Positions 1-11,767 are shown, numbered from the stretch's first letter. The stretch is DNA of 64,000 bases from Siphonodentalium dalli (GCA_032622095.1 CP136067.1:174192556-174256555), one strand, 5' to 3'. The notes: generated by a model from the sequence alone, not told the origin. Translations and numbers: made by a program.

Positions 1-370
1 TGGAATATGATCGCTACGGGCGTTAGACAGGTGGAATATGATCTCTACGGGCGTTAGACAGGTGGAATATGATCTCTACGGGCGTTAGGCAGGTGGAATA
101 TGATCTCTACATGCGTTAGACAGGTGGAATATGATCTCTACGGGCGTTAGACAGGTGGAATATGATCTCTACGGGCGTTAGACAGGTGGAATATGATCTC
201 TACGGGTGTTAGACAGGTGGAATATGATCTCTACGGGCGTTAGACAGGTGGAATATGATCTCTACGGGCGTTAGACAGGTGGAATATGATCTCTACGGGC
301 GTTAGACAGGTGGAATATGATCTCTACGGGCGTTAGACAGGTGGAATATGATCTCTACGGGCGTTAGACA
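1..370. repeat. 31-bp minisatellite, about 12 copies
   Basis: Head-to-tail units of 31 bp, with core ATGATCTCTACGGGCGTTAG, run from the window edge, so the array may extend further left. Copies are almost identical; changes seen include tcgct for tctct in the first unit and atgcg or gtgtt for gcgtt in others. The right end passes into cagagtagagatt, a flank also found next to a single inverted unit near 5.2 kb. Confidence 0.95.
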
Positions 371-968
371 GAGTAGAGATTAATGGAGTCATGGCATGAT
401 CTAAGTTGGACACACCCAAATGAGACCCTCTACCAACGTCCCCGACCGACTTATTAATTCTGTAAAGTTTACTTTGTATAAAAGTCGCGTGAGAAGGAGT
501 CATGCGCGTGTCACGGAAGCCAGATAGATGAAACGCTCATATCACAGATGTTTATCAATCGTCGTTCACACAGTAGATACAACGGACAGCCAAAACATTT
601 TATTTTCCCATGTGAGTGGAGAGTATATTTAAACCCAAGAGTGTTTCTCGTGAAACAACCGACATCAAGACGATTTTGTGTTTACTTTAATAATGCTAAT
701 ATGAAATAGTCGTTCGAAGTTAAAAGCTATTGCATGTGCATGCATACGGAACAAGTCTTTGTGTCTAATTTGGCCTACTGTATGCACAGTTTGTTTGCCA
801 CCAAATTATGTGATGTGTATAATGTCTCAAATATGATAGAGTCAATGACAATGTAGCTCTATTATTACTTATTTTTTATTATTTATTTTCTTGATATGCC
901 AAATTATGTGCCACTGGAAAATAACTGCACTCCGGTTGGAAGGCAATCTAACATCGGGAGGGCTATAT
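371..968. other. unassigned non-coding stretch
   Basis: AT-rich sequence with no credible reading frame or tandem repeat. The first 40 bases resemble, in inverted orientation, the flank of the single 31-bp unit near 5.2 kb, so they probably belong to the dispersed repeat that gave rise to the first array. Confidence 0.5.
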
Positions 969-1082
969 TTAAAGGGGGACTGTACACTAATTCCGGCCAT
1001 TTATGGGACCATCTCCTATTATACTCAACAGAATATATGCAACAATTTGAGCGCCATGGATTAGTGCAAATATAGATGTGCT
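969..1082 (+). mobile_element. MITE family A, truncated left arm
   Basis: TTAA followed by AGGGGGACTGTACACTAA and then tttatgggaccat, matching the left arms of the full palindromic elements at 25.5 kb and 34.2 kb. The right arm is missing: the 47-bp minisatellite starts inside the element, at the point corresponding to the internal tcta(c/t)gaa(c/t)gat segment of the other copies. The TTAA flank and AGG terminus are typical of TTAA-targeting DNA transposons such as Kolobok or piggyBac types; the assignment is inferred. Confidence 0.75.
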
Positions 1083-3158
1083 CTGTATGGATTGTTAGGC
1101 CCTGTCAGCGCTATATAACAAGATCTAATCTGTATGGATTGTTAGGCCCTGTGAGCGCTATATAACAAGATCTAATCTGTATGGATTGTTAGGCCCTGTG
1201 AGCGCTATATAACAAGATATAATCTGTATGGATTGTTAGGCCTTGTGATCGCTATATAACAAGATATAATCTGTATGGATTGTTAGGCCCTGTCAGCGCT
1301 ATATAACAAGATATAATCTGTATGGATTGTTAGGCCCTGTGAGCGCTATATAACAAGATCTAATCTGTATGGATTGTTAGGCCCTCTCAGCGCTATATAA
1401 TAAGATATAATCTGAATGGATTGTTAGGCCCTGTCAGCGCTATATAACAAGATCTAATATGGATGGATTGTTAGGCCCTGTGAGCGCTATATAACAAGAT
1501 CTAATCTGTATGGATTGTTAGGCCATGTGAGCGCTATATAACAAGATCTAATCTGTATGGATTGTTAGGCCCTGTCAGCGCTAACTAGATCTAATCTGTA
1601 TGGATTGTTAGGCCATGTGAGCGCTATATAACAAGATCTAATCTGTATGGATTGTTAGGCCCTGTCAGCGCTATATAACAAGATCTAATCTGTATGGATT
1701 GTTAGGCCCTGTCAGCGCTATATAACAAGATCTAATATGTATGGAATGTTAGGCCCTGTCAGCGCTATATAACAAGATCTAATCTGTATGGATTGTTATG
1801 CCCTGTGAGCGCTATATAACAAGATCTAATCTGTATGGATTGTTAGGCCCTGTCAGCGCTATATAACAAGATATAATATGTATGGATTGTTAGCCCCTGT
1901 CAGCACTATATAACAATATATAATATGTATGGATTGTTAGGCCCTGTCAGCGCTATATAACAAGATCTAATCTGTATGGAATATTAGGCCCTGTGAGCTC
2001 TATATAACAAGATCTAATCTGTATGGAATGTTAGGCCCTGTCAGCACTATATAACAAGATCTAATATGTATGGAATGTTAGGCCCTGTCAGCGCTATATA
2101 ACCAGATCTAATCTGTATGGATTGTTATGCCCTGTCAGCGCTATATAACAAAATCTAATCTCTATGGAATGTTATGCCCTGTCAGCGCTATATAACAAGA
2201 TCTAATCTGTATGGATTGTTAGGCCCTGTCAGCGCTATATAACAAGATTTAATTTGTATGGATTGTTAGGCCCTCTCAGCGCTATATAACAAGATCTAAT
2301 CTGTATGGATTGTTAGGCCCTGTCAGCGCTATATAACAAGATCTAATCTGTATGGATTGTTAGGCCCTCTCAGCGCTATATAACAAGATCTAATCTGTAT
2401 GGATTGTTAGGCCCTCTCAGCGCTATATAACAAGATCTAATCTGTATGGATTGTTATGCCCTCTCAGCGCTATATAACAAGATATAATCTGTATGGATTG
2501 TTAGGCCCTGTCAGTGCTATATAACAAGATATAATATGTATGGATTGTTAGGCCCTCTCAGTGCTATATAACAAGATCTAACCTGTATGGATTGTTAGGC
2601 CCTGTCAGCGCTATATAACAAGATCTAATATGTGTGGATTGTTAGGCCATGTCAGCGCTATATAACAATATATAATCTGTATGGATTGTTAGGCCCTCTC
2701 AGTGCTATATAACAAGATCTAATCTGTATGGATTGTTAGGCCCTGTCAGCGCTATATAACAAGATCTAATCTGTATGGATTGTTAGGCCCTGTCAGCGCT
2801 ATATAACAAGATATAATCTGTATGGATTGTTAGGCCCTCTCAGCGCTATATAACAAGATCTAATCTGTATGGAATGTTAGGCCCTGTCAGCACTATATAA
2901 CAAGATATAATATGTATGGATTGTTAGGCCCTGTCAGCGCTATATAACAAGATCTAATCTGTATGGATTGTTAGGCCTTGTGAGCGCTATATAACAAGAT
3001 ATAATCTGTATGGATTGTTAGGCCCTGTCAGCGCTATATAACAAGATCTAATCTGTATGGATTGTTAGGCCCTGTCAGCGCTATATAACAAGATCTAATC
3101 TGTATGGATTGTTAGGCCCTCTCAGCGCTATATAACAAGATCTAATCTGTATGGATTG
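1083..3158. repeat. 47-bp minisatellite, about 44 copies
   Basis: Unit begins CTGTATGGATTGTTAGGCCC, continues TGTCAGCGCTATATAACAAG and ends ATCTAAT. Variant positions recur in many units: tgtcagc, tgtgagc or ctcagc; agatcta or agatata; ggatt or ggaat. One unit near 1570-1595 lacks eight bases. Mixed variant order suggests unequal exchange. No frame is open across it and it is non-coding. Confidence 0.95.
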
Positions 3159-3334
3159 AGATTGTTAATATTTTTAAAGAACTCCTTTTAAAGATTGTTT
3201 ATTTCCCAAAAGAACTGATTTTAAAGAGCTACCCCAAAACTCACAGGTCAATGTTGTTAAAAATGTAAAATGTATCAGACAAATCCGTAAATTTTGTCGA
3301 AAGTACGATATTTATAGAGTTGTAGTTCTTTTTC

Positions 3335-3553
3335 TTAACAATTATAGCGGTTCCAGCAGGCGGAGAACGGATCTCAAGGTGGATTGATCAAATCGTGTTA
3401 GCGTTGCCATGGCCTAACTTTTTTAATTTAACATATTTTCGTGGTTGCGTATAATATTGTGTTAACAATTATAGCGGTTTCAGCAGACGGAGAGCGGATC
3501 TCAAGCTATAAGATCAGATCTTGCCAGTGCTGTCATGGCAGGGCCTAACTTTC
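3335..3553. repeat. diverged tandem dimer, about 127-bp period
   Basis: Two copies of a segment with TTAACAATTATAGCGGTT, cagca(g/a)gcggaga(a/g)cgg and atctcaag, followed by a shared (g/t)ccatgg..gcctaactt end. They start near 3335 and 3462. No terminal inverted repeat or target duplication could be recognised. The following 3554-3856 holds nothing else that I can identify. Confidence 0.7.
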
Positions 3554-3856
3554 TAAATAGATTTCCTGTAACACCGCATATTAGTTCGTACATATATATA
3601 TAACGTATATAGTTATGTTATATAGGTATATACGGACAACTATCCGAGATGCCACGAATGGTTATTATAATCATGTTTCCAGCTTAATGGGATATGGAAA
3701 AGCGTGGAACCGGCCATTTCTCTAAGAATATCCCACGCGGAGAGCTCGTATTTGGCGTCTAACGATCGAGGCTTGGTATTCACCTCAACCGAGATTAAGG
3801 GGTTGTGATAAAAAGGACGGAAACAGTCCTTGCACAATATCGCAAGATTTAACCCT

Positions 3857-3942
3857 TTTTTCAAATTTATTGATTATAATAATGTGATACATTGCTCTTT
3901 CCATCAATGTATCACATTATTATAATCAATAAATTTGAAAAA
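3857..3942. repeat. perfect 38-bp inverted repeat (hairpin)
   Basis: Left arm 3857-3894 and right arm 3905-3942 are exact reverse complements, separated by a 10-base loop ctctttccat. The stem is AT-rich and includes TTGATTATAATAATGTGATA. Perfect arms imply a recent origin or ongoing correction. No flanking target duplication was seen. It could be a small foldback element or a structured transcript. Confidence 0.9.
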
Positions 3943-5199
3943 TGATCAAGGAAATATGGGTTGATACAAAAATCGGACTTGGCACTCAAAGGGATAATAT
4001 ATCTAGAGACTTAAAATTTTCATTCACTGACCAAAATTAAGATTATGTTCAACTTTTCGAGATGTAGCTGATTTGATAAGGGTGGTGGTAGGAGGAGAGG
4101 TGAATTGTGCTTGCGCAATATCTCATTAAATAAGGGTCTATATCCAAAAGCCAAAAAGTAAAATCAGGTTCAAATGTCAGGATATGTAGCCGCATGTTTA
4201 AATGCGTGGTGCCAAGAGGAGTGCCGAACTGTTCTTTGTATTTATGTTTGCGACATGTGGAATTTTTTTTCGGGCAAATGTCGTCGAAAGGTGAAAATTA
4301 AACTCGACCAATGATATTCCAGCCTGTGCGATCTCGACTCAGATAAGGCACTGCCATTTAAGTGGTGTGCGAAAGCTAAAAAAAAATCCCACTTTTTGTC
4401 TAGTGTTTTGGACTGATGTGGTTACCAGTTGGAAACGGTGTCCGACTTCAGGTGTAAACCTTTGGGTACCAGTTGGAAAATTCTGATCCAAGGGGCGAGG
4501 TGAAGGATGGAATTTCCGGAATTGGAAGCTTCTATCTGGTTCAGGGGGTGGAGCAGTTGGAAATTTAAGTTGGCCCACCCCCCCCCCCCCCGCACCACCA
4601 CCACACACACGCGACGGAGACCCTGTAGCCACTTCCCTGGCTGACCTCAAACTAGGGCATTTGAGGTTTGTCAATATCCGATAAAAAAGATATCACATGC
4701 AATAATGAAGTTTTGTTGGATTGCGCGAGTGCTAATGAACATAGGAATCTCCCAGGTAAATTAATCGCCGTGCCAACACAACATGGACACCAAACAACGT
4801 AACCAGTTATTCGAGTTTATACCATATCACATAGATCTATCGGTTATCGCTATGATCCGCTATCCGATCTCTTTTATTGTGGGCTGTATACATCATGATC
4901 TTTTTTCAATTTAGATTTCCTGGAATAATGCAGTCCTCTTTTTTCAGACAGACGATCGGCCAGGCGGACAGAGGCCGGATGCACTCTCACTAAGGGGAGA
5001 GGACAACCTGAGATTTAAAATTGTCAAACGTTTGCAGGACGCACGGATGCTTTCGTCTGTGGCATCTATTTGTTTACGTTCAATAAAAGACAGTTAATAT
5101 ACATTCTATGGAACTTTTATCTTTGGTAAGTATACATGTCAGTCTTTGAGAATAATATCTAAGTACACCGAAAAGACAGAAGCGTATGCCCTGGCAACC
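3943..5199. other. non-coding; degenerate AGTTGGAAA repeats and a C-run
   Basis: Several spaced copies of ccagttggaaa lie at 4420-4565, a motif also seen near 31.6, 33.15 and 33.8 kb. A run of 14 C at 4578-4591 is followed by CCA and CA microsatellite. Short frames over this part are low-complexity. No gene supported. Confidence 0.5.
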
Positions 5200-5262
5200 G
5201 GGCTGTGATAACGGTAATCATGCCACGAATCTCTACTCTGGTTAACGCCCGTAGAGATATTC
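5200..5262 (-). repeat. single inverted copy of the 31-bp unit with its flank
   Basis: Read on the minus strand this gives gaatatctctacgggcgtta, then ccagagtagagatt and cgtggcatgat. This parallels the last unit and right flank of the array at 1-410 (gaatatgatctctacgggcg, cagagtagagatt, catggcatgat). It is therefore an unexpanded relative of the minisatellite in its source context. Confidence 0.75.
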
Positions 5263-5543
5263 GATTGGAACGGGTGATAGCACATATTTGTGTCTTATTT
5301 TACCATGTTTTCAAGTGTTTTCTAACACTTATCTCAATGTAGCATACACTAATTCCGACCCATGAACTACATAGTGAGGGGCATTGTCATTTTAGGCAGC
5401 TACCACGGACGACAACATGAAAACAATGCTAAGAATGAAGGGGTTGACAACAGAAACATTGTAAATGCATCATTTATATTTATACTGTAACGAATCTATT
5501 TTAAACAACCATTTCGCTGACAACATGGGCTATCGTGACAATA

Positions 5544-5958
5544 AGGGTACGTTCATACACTGGCAAGTTTGCAAGATATGGTTTGCAGGCATTTTGTCGT
5601 AGAAAACGATATGGTGCTATAATATGAACGGAAACAAGCACATAAAGTGCATCTGTACCACATCTAACTACGTGCGAAGTAAAATCTCTGCAGTTCCACC
5701 TGTAGCGATGCTACCGGACTTTGCCTGTACATATAATGCAATTATCTCGCAAGAATAAATCATACAGGTATTTGAAGGCAAATTCTAATAGCACTGTAAC
5801 TTGTGGAATTAGATAAATGCTACTTCTCATGTATTTCGCTTTGATAGAGATGCATGTTATGTGCACGGTTCCGTTCATATTCTGGCACCATGTGGTTTTC
5901 TATGACGAAATGCCCGCAAAAACATACCGTGCAAACTTGCCAGTGTATGAACGTAGCC
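5544..5958. mobile_element. MITE family B, complete palindromic copy (415 bp)
   Basis: Flanked by TA on both sides (5542-5543, 5959-5960). The terminal inverted repeat starts (A)GGGTACGTTCATACACTG and the two halves are reverse complements over most of their length. It has exactly the same length as the copy at 34245-34659. There is no coding capacity. A two-base TA duplication is compatible with Tc1/mariner- or ISL2EU-type elements; the superfamily is not resolved. Confidence 0.85.
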
Positions 5959-6284
5959 TAACAGTTAGCAGACATGCGATGCATGTATAATAGGCAGCTT
6001 ATTTTGGTCGAAGAATATGCTACATCATCAATCCAGTCTCTACAAAAGTTGTTTACATGCATCTTACCGAGGATCACATCTCGTACAGCACGGAATAAAT
6101 GCTGTCTGCCATTAAATCAATTTAATAATATTAATATCACCGAGTTAATGTGCGAATCATTCGACCCCTAACACATTTTAAAGCACTTCTAATGCGGTGC
6201 AACAGTTTTTTTCCGTGAAATATGTCGTTCACATAATGAGAGATAGAGAGAATACTTTTTGTTTGAATACCGATATATATCTCA
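5959..6284. other. unassigned non-coding stretch
   Basis: A short open frame begins at 5974 but has no recognisable domain, and codon choice is not distinctive. No repeat relation was noticed. Confidence 0.4.
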
Positions 6285-7204
6285 CTAGAAGGTGACCCGA
6301 CTTCGTCCGGGCTTTGACCTTGAATTGTCTATTTTGAAGGCCAAGGTCAAGTGTGGTCACGATTTGACCCGTCCAAAACACAGTGCCCGAACAAAAGTAC
6401 CCGACAAAAGTACCCGTCGAAATCCATCCGGTTTTATCCGATTTGACCTTGAATTGACCATTTTGAAGGTCAAGGTCAGGTGGGGTCAAACACCAACACC
6501 CCAAAAATGGTGGAAATCGGCCCAGCGGATACCGGGAAATCGGCCCAGCGGATACCGAGATACCCTATGCATCAAGTTTCGTCCGTAAAAATCCGCCAGT
6601 TTAACCCGATTTGATTTCCACTGAAGTATATAAACGCGCCTCATATACACACGCTCATTAATTATCAAGTTTCAACGTAAAGATAAATTACCATCGGTGC
6701 CCGAGATATCGCCAAGACGTCTGAAACAGTCAAATGCATCGGCCGGGTAAGAGTTAACGTGATCTAACTGTATGACCTCTAACGACGTCATAGAAGTTAC
6801 GCATTGTTTTTACCCTGATAGAAGATCGTACCACTTCTTCTTAATAATTGAGGCAGATAACTAAAACGGATACATACATATTATATATCGTTGGAAAGAG
6901 GAAACACGAAAGATTCTCATAGTGTCATTATTATGACTGGCATGTTATTATTCGCGCTGTTTCGAATCGATTTGTAAGCACCGAACTGAAATATATTAGC
7001 GCAAAACGGCGTAAAAACAGATTTGACCTCGGCACGTGAAAAGTTGACCTCGCACGGACAAATTAATAGGCCTATGTTAGTCCTGACCCGAAAATACCCC
7101 CACATACCAAGTTTCATCGAAATCGGCTGGGCCATTTTCGAGTCCATCGATTACACACAAACAAACACACAAACAAACAAACAGATCTTCCAAAATATAT
7201 AATA
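6285..7204 (+). repeat. retroposon-like repeat I-1
   Basis: Head contains CCCGACTTCGTCCGGGC, a short hairpin, followed by imperfect repeats of tgaccttgaattg(a/t)c and attttgaaggtcaaggtca. The tail has ccaagtttcatcgaaatcgg, then caaacaaacacac microsatellite and gatcttccaaaatatata. The same head-and-tail plan is seen in the two following repeats. The end structure suggests a SINE or non-autonomous retroelement, but no tRNA-like box was recognised. Confidence 0.6.
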
Positions 7205-7732
7205 GACTAGCCGATGAGCCCGACGTTGTCCGGGCTATTCATCCGGGCTATTCAAAAACCAAATTTCAAGTCGATAGCTCTACCCGTTTCCGAGATCTGG
7301 TCTGCGCATGCGCGAAGCTGGCGTCGCACGGGCTCGACGACCCGATAAAATTCGTATCCGGGGCAAGACACATTCACATACCAAATTTCAAGTCGATAGC
7401 TCCACCCGTTTCCGATATCTGGTCTGCGCATGCGCGAAGCTGGCGTCGCACGGGCTCGGCGACCCGATAAAATTCGCATCCGGGGCAAGATACATTCACA
7501 TACCAAATATCAAGTCGATAGCTCCACCCGTTTCCGAGATCTCGTCTGCGCATGCGCGAAGCGGGCGCCGCACGGGCTCGCCAATACGACAACGTTCACC
7601 GCCTGGTCAAACTACACACACGTACCAAGTTTCGTCCCGATCGGTCGAGAATCGTAGATTTGTATAAATGACAGACAGACAGACAAACAAACAAACATAC
7701 ATACAGACAGAGGTCTTCAAAATATATATGAG
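7205..7732 (+). repeat. retroposon-like repeat I-2 with three 122-bp units
   Basis: Starts ctagccgatgagcccgacg with a gcccg..cgggc hairpin. It contains three tandem 122-bp units beginning near 7259, 7381 and 7503 (core CCAAATTTCAAGTCGATAGC and gcatgcgcgaagc), then a unique tail accaagtttcgtcccgatcgg, CAGA/CAAA microsatellite and cttcaaaatatata. The many overlapping short frames here on both strands are produced by the 122-bp period and are not genes. Confidence 0.8.
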
Positions 7733-8400
7733 ACTAGCCGATGAGCCCGACGTTGTCCGGGCGACGTTGTCCGGGCTATTCAAAAACCAAATTTCAAGTC
7801 GATAGCTCCACCCGTTTCTGAGATCTAGTCTGCGCATGCGCGAAGCTGGTGTCGCACGGGCTCGGCGACCCGATAAAATTCGTATCCGGGGCAAGATAGA
7901 TTCACATACCAAATTTCAAGTCGATAGCTCCACCCGTTTCCGAGATCTCGTCTGCGCATGCGCGAAGCTGGCGTCGCACGGGCTCGGCGACCCGATAACA
8001 TTCGTATCCGGGGCAAGATACATTCACATACCAAATTTCAAGTCGATAGCTCCACCCGTTTCCGAGATCTCGTCTGCGCATGCGCGAAGCTGGCGTCGCA
8101 CGGGCTCGGCGACCCGATAAAATTCGTATCCGGGGCAAGATACATTCACATAGCAAATTTCAAGTCGATAGCTCCACCCGTTCCCGAGATCTCGTCTGCG
8201 CATGCGCGAAGTGGGCGCCGCACGGGCTCGCCAATACGACAACGTTCACCGCCTGGTCAAACTACACACACGTACCAAGTTTCGTCCCGATCGGTCGAGA
8301 ATCGTAGATTTGTATTAATGACAGACAGACAGACAGACAGACAAACAAACAAACAAACAAACATACATACAGACAGAGGTCTTCAAAATATATATGAGAT
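7733..8400 (+). repeat. retroposon-like repeat I-3 with four 122-bp units
   Basis: Same head, 122-bp units (near 7787, 7909, 8031, 8153) and tail as the preceding copy, which it directly follows head-to-tail. One more internal unit and a duplicated cgacgttgtccgggc head distinguish it. High identity between units and between the two elements implies recent activity or conversion. Confidence 0.8.
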
Positions 8401-8628
8401 GACTCGAGTGTCTGGAAAGAAATAAAAGCAATAGTTTATCATTTACACTCCCCACCTCCCCTCCCTATACTGCATATCAGACTCACACAAACGTTTGATA
8501 TGTCACATCACACTCTTGTCTATACAGATCTATACTTCGTTCCGCTATACTAAATATATTTTCAATCAATTTCTTTCTGTTATTCCATAAGAAAAAAAAT
8601 AGTATCATTTTGATATATCTATCGATCC

Positions 8629-8737
8629 AGCCCACACTGTGAGTAGCTGAGTAACATATATACCAACAACGATCTTCTAAAATTAGTATATGAACACAAT
8701 TACCTAATGTTATGTTATCATTCTCACAGTGTGGGCT
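8629..8737. repeat. small foldback element, 15-bp perfect termini
   Basis: AGCCCACACTGTGAG at 8629-8643 is matched exactly in inverted orientation at 8723-8737, and similarity continues inward (gtaacata / tatgttat). The 109-bp unit could be a tiny MITE; no convincing target duplication. The flanking 8401-8628 shows nothing else. Confidence 0.65.
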
Positions 8738-8876
8738 TATTCACACGTAATCGGAAACGACCCCCATAAGCTTTATGCTTGATGTCGGATCCCCTCCATA
8801 AACCAATATTCATGATTCATATTTTTGGTTACATACACTGTATTTGAATTATACGGAATAAATACTGTTTACATCA

Positions 8877-8970
8877 GGGGGGGGGGGGTCATTCACTTTT
8901 TTCCATACAGTAGGCCGGGGTGGGTGGTGGTTCAGCTCCGAAAAAAAGTCACTTTTTTCCAAGTGGTCAC
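8877..8970 (+). repeat. G-run dispersed repeat E, copy 1
   Basis: A run of about 12 G, then cacttttttcc, a core GGCCGGGGTGGGTGGTGG, a purine block cgaaaaaaagtc and a closing acttttttcc. The same order recurs at 11.8, 12.7, 13.9, 19.6, 22.9 and 63.6 kb. Confidence 0.75.
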
Positions 8971-9595
8971 AGTTTTTTCCTCTTACAACATTTCTGCAAT
9001 ATAATTGCCTCAAAGTGTTCAGCATCATTGTTATAATATGTATGCAGGGATGGGGTAATTGTAATTTGTAATTGTAATTGATTGTAATTAATTACATTTT
9101 TTCAAGTAATTGCATGTAATTGGTAATTGAGTTTATTCTCAATTACATGTAATTGCAATTGTAATTGGTCAGGATGTAATTGTAATTGTAATTAGGGTCT
9201 AATTTCAATTACTTCAAAATCACAGGCACTTGTTTCTTCTCAAAGTTCTCTTTCGTGATTTATCCAATGGTTTCTTCAAATGTTTTTTTCCCAAATTTCA
9301 AAGTGTAAGACTGAGTTTTTATCCACTGTGTCTCAATGGTGAATTCTGTTGACACCTCCTGTTTGTTTGCTTAAGCATTGGTTAAAATTTGAGGTAGAAG
9401 GCTTGTTTTGATAAATACACTGAGAAACCAACTTCAAATAATTGACAATAGATCACTATAATATATCACTCTTATGATCATGTTTCATTATCTCCATCTG
9501 ATATGGTATATATGCTATGGTAGAAATTCATACCAACAATTGCTAATGCTATCAACATATGTCTACAAAAAATCTGGCAGCATTTTAATTTGCAG

Positions 9596-9694
9596 AAAGA
9601 CACATCGTGTCCTATGAAAGTGAAGTGCAAACTTTGCCCAACTACAATATCCAGTTCCAAAAAAGTTACCTCCAATTTTGTGACACATCTGAAG
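9596..9694 (+). pseudogene. hAT transposase exon: BED-type zinc finger
   Basis: An exon of 33 codons preceded by a tttgcag acceptor and followed by a consensus gtaagt donor. The translation includes MKVKCKLCPTTISSSKK and ends VTSNFVTHLK. The next exon at 10065 adds RKH, completing the C-x2-C ... H-x4-H pattern of a BED finger, the DNA-binding domain at the N terminus of hAT transposases. An upstream start exon was not found. The exon itself looks intact, but the downstream frame is broken, so I call it part of a pseudogene. Confidence 0.8.
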
Positions 9695-10064
9695 GTAAGT
9701 TTCTATATATTAGTTTTGTTTAATTCCATTGACATATAACTTCAGTCATATGGTGATATTGGTACATGCATTGTTTCTTATCCCTTCTAATTTGCAACTG
9801 AATGACAAAGTGGGGACAAATATCTGCCTCAATAATCCCCAAATTAGCACTGTCTAGTGGAAGCATTGTGTTACCAGTAAGCTGGTGGCACAAAGGCTAA
9901 TTACGTTTATGGCTCTAATTAACAATCAGAGTGTTGATTATCTCATTGTTCTTTACAATTGGCCTGGCTGTGTGTCTGACTTACTGAGATAGTCGTATTC
10001 CCTTAATAATTAAATGATGAATACATGTGTGTTACTAAAATACTCTATTATTTTCATTTTATAG

Positions 10065-10470
10065 CGAAAGCATCAAGATGTCTATGAATCCAGTCACACA
10101 AGCAACATCAGCAAGTGATCAACAACCTACTAGGATCTTTCAGTATACAAAAACATCTGTCAAGACTGCCAAAGCATTGAAGATAGTTCGCAAAGTTCAT
10201 AAATCTCGGATATCATTCCAATTTCTAGAAGATCAACCCCGACTACAAGCTGCCAATGCAACACGCTGGAGTTGCCAGCTATACATCATGATTCGCTCAG
10301 TTCTACGAACACCTATACTGGACTCAGTACATTGGCTGCTCTGTACCAAGTGTGCTTCACCGTGTATTTCATCTTGCTTCTATTTAATTTATGTTTTGTT
10401 ATCAAATAAAGTTTATATAAATAAAAAGTATTCCTACTTCAATTATGTGCTGAAATGTAATTGTAATTGA
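10065..10470 (+). pseudogene. hAT transposase remnant, second exon
   Basis: Begins after a tttatag acceptor with codons for RKHQDVYESSHTSNISK and then a stop, continuing the BED finger. The open frame that follows from 10078 is in a different phase; it carries RLQAANATRWSCQLYIMIRS, which resembles the conserved TRW region of hAT transposases. The catalytic domain and C-terminal dimerisation region are absent, and the frame runs out into the terminal TAATTG repeats. A frameshift plus a large internal deletion explains this. Confidence 0.65.
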
Positions 10471-10616
10471 ATTACATTTCAAAGTAATTGTAATTGTAAT
10501 TAATTACATTGTGAAATAGATGTAATGGGAATTGTAATTGTAATTGAAGAATGTTGAAGTAATTGTAATTGTAATTAATTACATTCACAAGTAATTGCCC
10601 CAAGCCTGTATGTATG

Positions 10617-11764
10617 ACACTTAGGTCAGGGCTTAGGTGGGTAGTTAGTGTGGATATAGGCATAATGGTTCTCAGAAATCCCGCTTACAAACCAACACTC
10701 ACAATTTCGTCTTTTGCATCAGATCACATTGTCAAGTACCAACGCCACTGGTTCAAGATGAAAATGGACAGTTATGACACCCATGATTAAAGTAAATAAA
10801 AATGAATAAAGCTATTCATTTATATCATTAATGTTTACTCATTAGACCTGATCAGACAGCATAAGAGGCAAAATGTTACAATACACCAAATGATTTACAT
10901 AGGCCTCAGTGTTAACAAATCCCGCTGGCCTGTATTCGCAGGAAAGCTTTGACCCTGCATGAGTATTTGAAATTAAAGAACGTCCTTTTAAACACACAGA
11001 AATGTGCCCAAAAGTAGTTGTGAACGAGGTAATTCACACTGCAGCTTGACAAACGTCACACTACCCTTAAAATTGAGAAAAAAAATGACATAAAAAAAAC
11101 ACAAACACCTCCCATAAATTATTCGCCATTTGCACAGCCATAACCGTTTACCATGTGGTTATATTTTATGTTTCTCGACGGGAAACAAATTTGTGCATTT
11201 TTTCGTGCACTTTTCATCCGTGTATCATTGACCATTCATCTGCCAGAAATTTTTTTATGCTGATCCTAGCTTGGTAGTGCCAGGGGAAATCACTCTACTA
11301 ATTTGTATTTGGTGTATTGTAACCAAAACATGGAAATCTCATCATGCTAGAAAGTATTGAATGCTATTTAAAGCCACATCCAGATTTTTGTTTGATTTTT
11401 TAGTTTAATTTATTGTTTTTTGTTTACACAATTTCACATCAAAGCCATATGAATGCTGATCAATCTGTTAAACGCCATGTTGTCAGATGGTATAAGATCG
11501 TGTGGGTCCATTACTATTTAGCATAAATGTTTTGCCTAAATTTTTATTTTATATTTTCGATACCGTTGTATTTGAAGTGATTACAGACAAGCATTGGAAA
11601 TATGGTAAAATGTTCTTATAACTTGTTTACAAGTCATGAGTCAATTGATAAACAAAAACAAACAGGATAACAATGGATGCTGCAGGTTTATACGATTCTT
11701 ATCTGTTCTCAGACTTTATAACTGAAACAAATACCAAGCCTAAATTGTGTGAGACTACAGATTT
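10617..11764. other. unassigned non-coding stretch
   Basis: AT-rich, with stop codons in all frames and no long repeat recognised. No splice-bounded exon with a recognisable domain was seen. Confidence 0.5.
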
Positions 11765-11767
11765 TTA

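Larger units (their letters stand above)
9045..10608 (+). mobile_element. hAT-superfamily DNA transposon, decayed
   Basis: Bounded by an exact 8-bp target duplication TATGTATG (9037-9044 and 10609-10616), the hallmark of hAT elements. Termini are CAGGGATGGGGTAATTG on the left and, inverted, CAGGCTTGGGGCAATTAC on the right. Both subterminal regions carry many copies of TAATTGTAATT in direct and inverted order, as expected of transposase-binding clusters. It contains a BED zinc-finger exon and a short transposase remnant. At 1,564 bp it is much shorter than an autonomous hAT, so it is internally deleted. Confidence 0.9.

Noticed and set aside
4339-4674. 111-codon Gly/Pro-rich ORF
   Set aside because: Runs over a C-homopolymer and CA microsatellite; low complexity and no domain.
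7205-7260. Hammerhead ribozyme at the head of repeats I-2 and I-3 (ccgatgag, hairpin)
   Set aside because: The core would need CUGAUGA and a GAAA after the stem. The sequence has ccgatga, and tattc follows the stem, so key residues are missing. At best it is a decayed relic.
10078-10470. Independent 130-codon gene
   Set aside because: It starts inside the hAT second exon in another phase and ends in the terminal repeats; it is a transposase remnant.
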